Below the pieces are notes generated by a model that was not told the origin of the DNA, did no database searches, and saw only the letters and a list, made by a program, of their open reading frames with translations. Below, one piece after another: positions 24,003 through 30,077 of a DNA stretch of 30,077 nucleotides (positions are counted from its first letter, which is position 1; each line of letters opens with the position of its first letter). The DNA is from JADLEX01 sp964586775 (GTDB lineage Bacteria > Lernaellota > Lernaellaia > JACKCT01). The stretch is from NCBI GenBank assembly GCA_964586775.1, contig CAZPJD010000087.1, forward strand, positions 1 to 30,077, given 5' to 3'. The position numbers and the translations under genes were made by a program.

Positions 24003-25753
24003 GACGCCTGGTCGCGGTCGCGCTGGTGATCGTCGCTTTCGCGGCTGCGGGCCGCGTCGCGGACGCGGCAGACGGCGCCGCGCAGTTCGCCAAGGCTAAG
24101 GCCGCCTACCTCGCGTTCCTGAAAGAAGACGGCAAAAAGGTCTATCGCCACAACTGGGTGCGTCACATCGATCAATTCCGGCGGTTGCACAAGGCTTCGC
24201 CCAAGGCGGAGTATGCCGACGACGCGCTTTTTCTCGCGGCGGGCGCGTATCTGGAACTCCACGCGTGGAGCGGACAGCCGGCGGACGCGAAGCAGGCGGT
24301 GGCGCTCTACGACCAGCTTCTCAAGGGCTATCCCAAAAGTCCCCTCGCCGACGACGCGCTCGTGAAAAGCGGCGCGGCGCTCGAGAAGCTCGACCGCCAA
24401 GCCGAGGCGCACGAGCGTTATTCCCGATGCGTCAAGGGTTATCCCAAGGGCGATCTGACGCCGAAGGCGCGCGAAGGCGCGAAGCGGCTCGCGAAATTCG
24501 CCGCGAAACCCACACCGGCGAAAGTCGCCGAAACGAAATCGCCCGCCGCGACGCCCACGCCTCAGCCTTCGCCCGGCCCGGTCGGCACGCCCGCGCCGGA
24601 TAGCCCCGTCGCGCAGCCGGGCAAAACGCCGCCTGAGACGCCGGTCGAGAGCGCGCTCGCGGATGCCGAAGCAATCCCGGTCGAGATTTTCGCCGCGCCG
24701 ACCATCGTGGGCGTGCAGAACTGGTCGAATCCCGACTACACGCGCATCGTCATCGAGCTGTCGGATGAGACGCCCTACGTGACGAATCTGTTGGAACAGC
24801 AGCCGGGCCAAAACCTGCCGCGCCGCCTGTACATCGACTTTCGCGAATGCGGCATCGCGCCCGCGGTGGCGAAGGAGACGCCCATCGCCGATGGCCTGCT
24901 AAGGGGCGTGCGCGTCGGGCAGTTCGACGAAAAGACCGCGCGTGTGGTGCTCGACATCGAAAGCATCGAAAACTACCAGATCTTCCCGATGCTCGAGCCC
25001 TTCCGCCTCGTCATCGACGTGCAGGGCCGCGCGAAAAACGCCGCGACGCCCACGCCGCCGCCCGATCAGCCCAAGCCGAAAAAGACGTTTCTCGTCGTGC
25101 TCGACGCGGGGCACGGCGGCAAGGACACCGGCGCGATGAGCCGCGGCGGCGACCGCGAATCGCTGCTCACGCTCTCGATCGTGAAGCGCGTCGAAAAGGA
25201 ACTGAAGAAAGACGCCCACATCCGCACGCTGCTCTCGCGCCCGACCGATCACTTCATCACGCTGCCGCAGCGACCCGCGATCGCGAACAAGGCGAATGCC
25301 GATCTGTTCGTTTCGGTGCACATCAACGCGGCGCGAAACACGAGCGCGTACGGCATCGAGACGTTTCACTTTTCGCCGAAGGCGAACCGCGAGGACTGGG
25401 CGCTCGTCGCCGCGGAAAACGCCACGGCGGAGGAGCGCGTGGAGCAGATGAACGCGGTGCTCGCCGCGCTCTCGCTCTCGTACAAAAAAGTCGAGAGCAA
25501 CCACCTGGCGACGCTCGTGCAAAAGAACATGCTCGCACAAACGCGCCGGCGGCACCCCGACGTGCTGGAGCGACCCGTGCGCAGCGCGCCGTTTTATGTT
25601 TTGCTGGGCGCGAAGATGCCGGCGATTCTGGTGGAGTGCGGGTTCATCACGAACAAACAGGAACTCGCGCGGCTGAAAAGCGACGCCTATCAGGACGCGC
25701 TGGCCAAGGGCATCGCGGACGGCATTCGCGAATACCTCTCGGGCTATCAATGA
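23999..25753 (+). CDS. N-acetylmuramoyl-L-alanine amidase with TPR-like and AMIN domains
   Basis: A 584-residue periplasmic peptidoglycan amidase. It has a signal peptide (1-23), a TPR-like helical region (about 25-165; YDQLLKGYPKSPLADDAL is a typical tol-pal/YbgF-style repeat), a Pro/Ala/Thr-rich linker (about 170-220), an AMIN domain (about 228-345) that in homologues targets the septum or peptidoglycan, a second Pro-rich linker, and an Amidase_3 domain (about 363-584). The zinc site is complete: His372 in DAGHGG, Glu387, His441 in SVHINAA, and catalytic Glu546 in VECGFITN. The enzyme cuts the bond between MurNAc and the stem peptide during cell separation. It overlaps mutS at its start and xerD at its stop by four bases each. 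Confidence 0.93.
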   Translation: MRRLVAVALVIVAFAAAGRVADAADGAAQFAKAKAAYLAFLKEDGKKVYRHNWVRHIDQFRRLHKASPKAEYADDALFLAAGAYLELHAWSGQPADAKQAVALYDQLLKGYPKSPLADDALVKSGAALEKLDRQAEAHERYSRCVKGYPKGDLTPKAREGAKRLAKFAAKPTPAKVAETKSPAATPTPQPSPGPVGTPAPDSPVAQPGKTPPETPVESALADAEAIPVEIFAAPTIVGVQNWSNPDYTRIVIELSDETPYVTNLLEQQPGQNLPRRLYIDFRECGIAPAVAKETPIADGLLRGVRVGQFDEKTARVVLDIESIENYQIFPMLEPFRLVIDVQGRAKNAATPTPPPDQPKPKKTFLVVLDAGHGGKDTGAMSRGGDRESLLTLSIVKRVEKELKKDAHIRTLLSRPTDHFITLPQRPAIANKANADLFVSVHINAARNTSAYGIETFHFSPKANREDWALVAAENATAEERVEQMNAVLAALSLSYKKVESNHLATLVQKNMLAQTRRRHPDVLERPVRSAPFYVLLGAKMPAILVECGFITNKQELARLKSDAYQDALAKGIADGIREYLSGYQ

Positions 25754-26646
25754 GCGAACTGGACGGGTGGATCGACCGCTATTTCGTGTATCTGCGCGCC
25801 GAAAAGGGGCTCGCGGACAACACGCTGGACGCCTACGCCCGCGATCTCGCCCTCTTCGCCGATTACTGCGAGCGCGAACGGATCGACCGACCCGACCGCA
25901 TTGATCGCGCTCACCTGATGCAGTTCACCGGCGAGCGGCGCGAAGCGGGGCGTAGCGCGCGAACGGCCGCGCGCAACCTGATTGCCGTGCGCGGATTCCT
26001 GCGTTTTCTCGAAATCGAGGGCGGCCTGAAGACCGACCCGTCCGAGCTCGTCGCCCTACCCCGCGCGCGCACCGATCTGCCCGACGTGCTGACGGTGGAC
26101 GAGGTCGACGCGCTCATTGCCGCGCCCGACCGTAAGACGCCCGCCGGGCTGCGCGACGCGGCGATGCTGGAATTGCTCTACGCCACGGGGCTTCGCGTTT
26201 CCGAACTCATCGGCCTCGCGGTCACGCAGGTCCATTTCGACGCGGGCTTCGTGCGCACTTTCGGCAAGGGGGCCAAGGAGCGGCTGGTGCCCTTCGGCGA
26301 CGCGGCCGAGCGCGCCATGCGCGATTATCTGGAACTCGGCCGCGGCGCGCTGCTCAAGGGCCGAATGAGCGAGGCGCTCTTCGTCACCAATCGCGGCGGG
26401 CCGATGACGCGGCAGAACTTCTGGGTCCTCGTCGGCAAGCTCGCGTTGCGCGCGGGGATCCGCAAAAAAATCCACCCGCACACGCTGCGGCACAGCTTTG
26501 CGACGCACCTGCTGGAGCGCGGCGCGGACCTGCGCGTGGTGCAGACGCTGCTGGGCCATTCGGATATCTCGACGACGTCGATCTACACGCACGTCGAGCG
26601 CGAGCGACTCAAACGCGTGCACAAATCGGCGCATCCCCGGGGGTGA
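25750..26646 (+). CDS. xerD: XerD-type tyrosine recombinase
   Basis: A 298-residue site-specific recombinase, the same length as E. coli XerD. With XerC it resolves chromosome dimers at the dif site. All catalytic residues are present: Arg149 (ATGLRVSEL), Lys173 (GKGAKER), His244 and Arg247 (HPHTLRHSF), His270 (LLGHSD) and nucleophile Tyr279 (SIYTHV). Their positions almost coincide with those of E. coli XerD. The N-terminal SAM-like core-binding domain covers residues 1-100. XerD is favoured over XerC by length and spacing, but a single-recombinase (XerH-like) setting cannot be excluded without the rest of the genome. It overlaps the amidase gene (ATGA) and the following gene (GTGA). Confidence 0.92.
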   Translation: MSELDGWIDRYFVYLRAEKGLADNTLDAYARDLALFADYCERERIDRPDRIDRAHLMQFTGERREAGRSARTAARNLIAVRGFLRFLEIEGGLKTDPSELVALPRARTDLPDVLTVDEVDALIAAPDRKTPAGLRDAAMLELLYATGLRVSELIGLAVTQVHFDAGFVRTFGKGAKERLVPFGDAAERAMRDYLELGRGALLKGRMSEALFVTNRGGPMTRQNFWVLVGKLALRAGIRKKIHPHTLRHSFATHLLERGADLRVVQTLLGHSDISTTSIYTHVERERLKRVHKSAHPRG

Positions 26647-27941
26647 CGGTGCGTTTGCCGGATGTCGATTTGAATCATCTGGCCGAGTCCTTCCGGCTCT
26701 CGGTCCCGACCGCGACGGCGCGCCGCGTTCGCGCGATCGCGAAGTGGACGCGGGAGGGCGGCGGGCGATGCGCCCTCGTGGGCGGACCCGTGCGCGATCT
26801 GCTGCTCGACATTCCGAATATCGATGTCGATCTCGCGGTCGAGGCCGACGTGCGGGCGCTGGTCCGCCGCGCCGAGGACGAATGGGGCTGCGAGACGCGG
26901 TACTTCGACGCCTTCGAGACCGCGACGCTGCTCTTCGACGACGGCACGAAGGTCGACCTTGCCCGCACCCGCACCGAGACATATCCCCACCCCGGCGCGC
27001 TGCCCGTCGTGTCGCCCGCGTCGCTCGACGACGATTTGCGCCGCCGCGACTTTACGATCAATACGATGGCGCTGGTGCTGCGAGCCGACGGATTCTCGCA
27101 ACTGCTCGACCCTTTCGATGGCCGAAGCGATCTCGAGCGCGGCGTGATTCGGGATTTGCACAAGTCGTCGTTCATCGATGATCCCACGCGCATATACCGC
27201 GCGGCCCGTTTCGCCGGCCGACTCGGATTTTCGGTCGAGGCGCAAACGAAAAAGCGAATCCTCGCGGCGGTGGCGGCCGCGGCCCCGGCCGTCGTGAGCC
27301 GGGAGCGGCTTGCCCGCGAGATGCGGCTGATTCTCATGGACGCGTACCCGGCTCGCACTCTTCGACACGTCGTGCAACTGCGCGCCGAGAATTTCATCTC
27401 CCCGAATCTGGGCCGCGATCAGAAGCCTCGTAGTCGCCTGAACCGCGCGGACCTCTTCGTGGTTCGTCAGCGGACGGTGTTGGACATCGATCCCTTGGCG
27501 ATGCGCGCGATCGCGCTGGCGTGGGAGTGGCCCCGCGATGCGGCGCGCGAGTGGCTTATCCAGCTCGGCGTGCCGACCGGCACGGCGAATCGGCTGGCCG
27601 CGGATGCCGCACGCGCCCCCGATGTCGCTCGCGACCTCCATCGTTTGGCATGGTCGAAAAACGACGAGCGTTTGCTGGTTTGCGACGGGCTGCGCGACGA
27701 GGCGCTCGCGGTCATGGCCGCGATGGAGCCGAAACCCTTTCAACGCCGCGTCGCCCGGTACTGGGCGCTCAGGTCGCTCAAGATCGTTCACCTCAACGGC
27801 GACGACCTGCGCGCGATGGGGATTCCGCAGGGCCCGCGGATCGGAATGGCGCTGGACGCGCTTCGACGGGCCGTCTGGCGTGGGGAGGCGGGCGACGACC
27901 GCGAATCGCAGCGCCGATGGATGGAGTGGAGGCTGCGATAG
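26643..27941 (+). CDS. tRNA nucleotidyltransferase / poly(A) polymerase family (class II)
   Basis: A 432-residue cytoplasmic enzyme that adds nucleotides to RNA 3' ends, either CCA to tRNA or poly(A). Class II motifs are LVGGPVRDLLL (45-55), the metal-binding pair Asp61/Asp63 in NIDVDLAVE, RRRDFTINTMAL (133-144), and DDPTRIYRAARFAGRLGF near 179-196. No HD phosphohydrolase domain is seen in the C-terminal half, which is helical and divergent. Sequence alone does not separate CCA-adding enzymes from poly(A) polymerases or CC-adding relatives, so no symbol is given. The start is a GTG overlapping the xerD stop. It is the last gene of the mutS run; the hairpin at 27971-27998 lies beyond it but is oriented mainly for the flagellin gene. 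Confidence 0.88.
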   Translation: MTVRLPDVDLNHLAESFRLSVPTATARRVRAIAKWTREGGGRCALVGGPVRDLLLDIPNIDVDLAVEADVRALVRRAEDEWGCETRYFDAFETATLLFDDGTKVDLARTRTETYPHPGALPVVSPASLDDDLRRRDFTINTMALVLRADGFSQLLDPFDGRSDLERGVIRDLHKSSFIDDPTRIYRAARFAGRLGFSVEAQTKKRILAAVAAAAPAVVSRERLAREMRLILMDAYPARTLRHVVQLRAENFISPNLGRDQKPRSRLNRADLFVVRQRTVLDIDPLAMRAIALAWEWPRDAAREWLIQLGVPTGTANRLAADAARAPDVARDLHRLAWSKNDERLLVCDGLRDEALAVMAAMEPKPFQRRVARYWALRSLKIVHLNGDDLRAMGIPQGPRIGMALDALRRAVWRGEAGDDRESQRRWMEWRLR

Positions 27942-27965
27942 CTACGCGGGATCAACGACACCATG

Positions 27966-27998
27966 AATAAAACGACCGGGGGCGGACCCCCGGTCGTT
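27966..27998 (-). terminator. Strong intrinsic terminator of the flagellin gene
   Basis: A perfect 12-bp stem, AACGACCGGGGG (27971-27982) and CCCCCGGTCGTT (27987-27998), with a 4-base loop. On the minus-strand transcript it is followed by TTATT, continuing a T-rich end, about 24 bp past the flagellin stop. In the plus direction the stem is followed by CAATTCG, so it is a poorer terminator for the tRNA nucleotidyltransferase gene that converges on it. Confidence 0.92.
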
Positions 27999-28021
27999 CA
28001 ATTCGCGTGGGAAAAGCCGGA

Positions 28022-28834
28022 TCAGCCGAGCAGCGAGAGGGCGACGGTCGGCGACTGGTTCGCCTGGGACAGAACCGACACACCGGCCTGCTGCAGGATG
28101 CTGAACTTGGTCAGGTTCGCCGTCTCGGCCGCGATATCGACGTCGCGGATACGGGATTCGGCGCCCGTCAGGTTTTCCACCTGGTTCTCGATGTTCGCCA
28201 CGATCGACTCGAACCGGTTCTGCAAGGCGCCGAGGGCGGAACGGCGGCTCGACACGGTGCCGATGGCCGTCGTGACCGACGACAGGGCGCTCTGCGCGTT
28301 CGTGACGGTGCTGATCGCCGTGGTCAGGGACAGAGCGGTGGAGTCGACGTCCGACACCGCGATCGAAATCGTCTCGCCCGAGGTGACGCCGATCTGGATC
28401 GTCGTGTCGAGGGATCCGTCGAGCAGCGAGGTGTCGTTGAACCGCGTGTTGTCCGCGATTCGCGTGATTTCCGTGCGCAGCGCCTGGAATTCCTGATTCA
28501 GGAACCCTCGCTCCTGCGTGCCGACCGTACCGGTGGCGGCCTGCTCCGCCAGTTCCTTCATGCGGATCAGCGAGCTGCTGATTTCGTTCATCGATCCTTC
28601 AGCGGTCTGGATCAACGAAATCGCGTCCGAGGCGTTGCGGCCGGCCTGGCTGAGCGCGCGGACGTTGGAACGCAATTTCTCGGAAATCGCGAGACCCGCG
28701 GCGTCGTCGCCGGCGCGGTTGATGCGGAGACCCGAAGACAGGCGCTCGAGGCTCTTCGACAAGCCGCCCTGCGACTTGTTGATGTTGCGCTGAGCGTTCA
28801 GAGACGAGACGTTATTGGTGATTACGAGACCCAT
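28022..28834 (-). CDS. fliC: Flagellin
   Basis: A 270-residue flagellin, the filament subunit exported by the flagellar type III apparatus. The N-terminal D0/D1 helices are recognisable (LVITNNVSSLNAQRNINK, then LSSGLRINRAGDDAAGLAIS), as is the C-terminal D1/D0 region (LGALQNRFESIVANIENQ, then SRIRDVDIAAETANLTK, ending ALSLLG). Only about 50 residues separate the two conserved halves, so the variable D2/D3 surface domains are absent and the filament would be smooth and thin-walled. The ATG has a strong AAGGAGG six bases upstream. A sigma-28 promoter lies about 165 bp upstream and a strong terminator follows the stop, so this is a single-gene transcript. No other flagellar gene, FliW or CsrA is in the window. 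Confidence 0.96.
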   Translation of the reverse strand: MGLVITNNVSSLNAQRNINKSQGGLSKSLERLSSGLRINRAGDDAAGLAISEKLRSNVRALSQAGRNASDAISLIQTAEGSMNEISSSLIRMKELAEQAATGTVGTQERGFLNQEFQALRTEITRIADNTRFNDTSLLDGSLDTTIQIGVTSGETISIAVSDVDSTALSLTTAISTVTNAQSALSSVTTAIGTVSSRRSALGALQNRFESIVANIENQVENLTGAESRIRDVDIAAETANLTKFSILQQAGVSVLSQANQSPTVALSLLG

Positions 28835-28862
28835 GAGAATCCTCCTTGATTCGCGTCCTTGT

Positions 28863-28884
28863 GGGTAACAATCCTTTGTTATCC
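28863..28884 (-). promoter_or_regulatory. Leader hairpin with AGGA loop, possible CsrA site
   Basis: On the flagellin transcript GGATAACAA (28884-28876) pairs with TTGTTACCC (28871-28863) with one mismatch, leaving the four-base loop AGGA. It lies about 15 bases before the ribosome-binding site AAGGAGG (28847-28841), which itself contains GGA. A GGA in a hairpin loop upstream of a second GGA at the ribosome-binding site is the arrangement bound by CsrA on flagellin mRNA of Bacillus subtilis. Confidence 0.45.
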
Positions 28885-28899
28885 ATTTCGATTTTTAGA

Positions 28900-28926
28900 G
28901 TTGGGTGTCCTTCGTGGATTCCCAAC
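28900..28926 (-). repeat. Second hairpin in the flagellin leader
   Basis: GTTGGG (28900-28905) and CCCAAC (28921-28926) are perfect complements with a 15-base interior that can form a further short UCC/GGA stem. It lies in the untranslated leader between the sigma-28 promoter and the AGGA hairpin. Its GGA is probably paired. Confidence 0.4.
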
Positions 28927-29001
28927 TTCGCGCCCGGTCAAGGCGTCTTTGGTTGGCTTTGTTGACCCGGCAAACCCCCAAAATCCGTTGTCGCAGTCAT
29001 T

Positions 29002-29028
29002 TTATCGGCCCGTGTCCCCCCGGGCTTA
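29002..29028 (-). promoter_or_regulatory. Sigma-28 (FliA) promoter of the flagellin gene
   Basis: Read on the minus strand, TAAG (29028-29025), 15 bp, then an exact GCCGATAA (29009-29002). This differs from the FliA consensus TAAA-N15-GCCGATAA at one position. Transcription would begin near 28995, giving an untranslated leader of about 160 nt that contains the two hairpins. Confidence 0.8.
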
Positions 29029-29107
29029 AGTTCTTTTTTCCGGTTTTTCCCGGTCTTGCCCTCTCCCGCCGGCGATTCCATGATGGGGTGTTGGGGGTCC
29101 GCTCTCC

Positions 29108-29887
29108 ATGCTCCACGTTACGCGACTGGACGCCGCGACCACGATCATCGAAGTCGGATCCGTACGTCTCGTGACCGATCCGGTCTTCGATCCGGCCGGT
29201 ACCGAGTCTCGTTTCGGATTCGGGACGCGTTCGCGCAAGCTGACGAGTCCACCGCTGCAACCGGACCAAATCGGCCCGATCGACGCCGTGTTGCTCTCGC
29301 ATGACCACCACGCGGACAACCTCGACGACGCGGGGCGCACCCTCCTCCCCCGTGCGGGCGTCGTTCTGACTACGCACTCCGGAGCGGGCCGGCTGGGCGG
29401 AAACGCCAAGGGCCTGCAGGCGGGACAGCAGGTCTTCGTGGTCGGTTCCGATGGCTTTCGCATCCGCGTCACGGTTGCGCCGGCGCGCCACGGCCCGCCG
29501 CTCTCCCTGCCCTTCGTCGGGCCGGTCATCGGGTTCTTCCTCGAATGGGACAGCCAGCGGGACGGCGGCCTGTGGATTTCGGGGGACACGGTCTGGTATG
29601 GCACGCTGGCGTCGTTTTTTGTCAGACGCCGGGTAGGCACCGCCATCTTGCACCTCGGCAGAGCCGCGTTTTCCTCGACCGGCCCGATCCGCTACACCAT
29701 GAGCACGCGCGACGCGGTGCAGGCGACACTCGCGATCAATCCCGCCCGGGTGGTCCCCGTTCACTTCGACGGATTCACGCACTTCTCCGAGGGCCGGAAG
29801 GAAATCGAACGCGCGTTCGCGACCGCGGGACTCTCGGACCGGCTCGTTTGGCTCCCGCACGCCGAGCGTTCGCCCGTCGCGTGTTAA
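29108..29887 (+). CDS. Metallo-beta-lactamase-fold hydrolase with atypical HDHHADN metal motif
   Basis: A 259-residue MBL-fold protein. Strand IEVGSVRLVTDPVFDP opens the fold, and LLSHDHHADNLDD (His65, His67, His68, Asp70, Asn71) stands where most families have HxHxDH. The later ligands are His128 (PARHGP), Asp160 (WISGDTVW) and His219 (VPVHFDGFTHF). The SHDxHxDNLD form occurs in a branch of uncharacterised UlaG-like hydrolases. The substrate is unknown. No signal peptide is present, so it is probably cytoplasmic. The ATG at 29108 starts the first fold strand. It is divergent from the flagellin gene, and its stop is 12 bp from the convergent partial gene at the right edge. Confidence 0.85.
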   Translation: MLHVTRLDAATTIIEVGSVRLVTDPVFDPAGTESRFGFGTRSRKLTSPPLQPDQIGPIDAVLLSHDHHADNLDDAGRTLLPRAGVVLTTHSGAGRLGGNAKGLQAGQQVFVVGSDGFRIRVTVAPARHGPPLSLPFVGPVIGFFLEWDSQRDGGLWISGDTVWYGTLASFFVRRRVGTAILHLGRAAFSSTGPIRYTMSTRDAVQATLAINPARVVPVHFDGFTHFSEGRKEIERAFATAGLSDRLVWLPHAERSPVAC

Positions 29888-29899
29888 GCCATTTCGCGG

Positions 29900-30077
29900 T
29901 CAAATCGCGCTGATCAGAAAGGTCATTACGGCGGCGGCAAGGAAGTGCGAATCGACGACCAGATCGCGCATGACAACCCCGCGCTCGAAGGTCGGCGGTT
30001 TGGAAATCAGGTAAACCAGCTCCGCGATGGTCCAGGCGCCAAGTGCCCACGCGGCAAGCGGGAACATCCCGATCGCG
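29900..30077 (-). CDS. C-terminal part of a membrane protein (runs off right edge)
   Basis: A minus-strand frame is open from the window edge to a TGA at 29900-29902 and encodes about 59 residues. They include two hydrophobic segments (FPLAAWALGAWTIAELVYLI and FLAAAVMTFLISAI) joined by a charged loop, KPPTFERGVVMRDLVVDS. This looks like the last two transmembrane helices of a small integral membrane protein. The family cannot be named from this part. Confidence 0.6.
   Translation of the reverse strand, partial: AIGMFPLAAWALGAWTIAELVYLISKPPTFERGVVMRDLVVDSHFLAAAVMTFLISAI

Noticed and set aside
28007..28849. Plus-strand open frame of 280 codons opposite the flagellin gene
   Set aside because: The flagellin gene has promoter, ribosome-binding site and terminator on the minus strand. 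The opposite frame has no supporting signal.
29899..29920. Short CGCG-flanked stem after the MBL gene as a terminator
   Set aside because: The stem is only four base pairs and lies within the convergent partial gene, with no T-tract.

Overview
This window is chromosomal DNA from a GC-rich (roughly 65% by eye), flagellated bacterium with an LPS-bearing outer membrane. It encodes LptF and LptG, an LpxL-type acyltransferase, a periplasmic MsrP, several lipoproteins and a sigma-28-type flagellin promoter. Acidic (poly-Asp) linkers in exported proteins, FG-GAP propellers and a mutS-amidase-xerD-cca cluster point to an uncultured deltaproteobacterial-like lineage (Myxococcota, Desulfobacterota or Lernaellota relatives). 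The lineage is an inference, since no rRNA or other marker is present.

Layout. Bases 1-49 hold the start of a minus-strand gene that runs off the left edge. From 243 to 9561 lies a minus-strand accessory region of exported and membrane proteins: a PAP2-family membrane protein; a four-gene run (GH123-like secreted protein with FN3 domain, two Asp-rich lipoproteins, and a membrane protein with a C-terminal propeller); and a secreted protein of unknown family. From 9942 to 12194 two plus-strand genes encode a seven-blade FG-GAP propeller with an Asp tail and a small lipoprotein. Five of these proteins carry Asp-rich tracts placed next to a cysteine motif, either an N-terminal lipobox or a C-terminal CGC tag.

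From 12210 rightward the content is mostly core: msrP (minus), lptF-lptG (plus), then the convergent operon deoA-ribF-flippase-lpxL (minus). Next comes a YprB-like exonuclease gene and a tightly overlapping plus-strand run mutS, N-acetylmuramoyl-L-alanine amidase, xerD and a tRNA nucleotidyltransferase/poly(A) polymerase-type gene. The window ends with a small flagellin gene (minus) that has a sigma-28 promoter, a structured leader and a strong intrinsic terminator, an atypical metallo-beta-lactamase-fold hydrolase (plus), and the 3' end of a membrane protein gene (minus).

The most unusual signal is the apparent mirror-image architecture of the exported proteins: Cys-Gly-(Cys-Gly) then Asp-rich linker in the lipoproteins, and Asp-rich linker then CGC or CGCG at the extreme C terminus of non-lipoproteins. 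This may be an undescribed C-terminal sorting tag. Other items worth checking are a 65-bp three-arm palindromic element, a possible CsrA-type site in the flagellin leader, and paired TGAAA/TTTCA palindromes in a divergent promoter region. No tRNA, rRNA, CRISPR array, insertion sequence or phage gene was seen.
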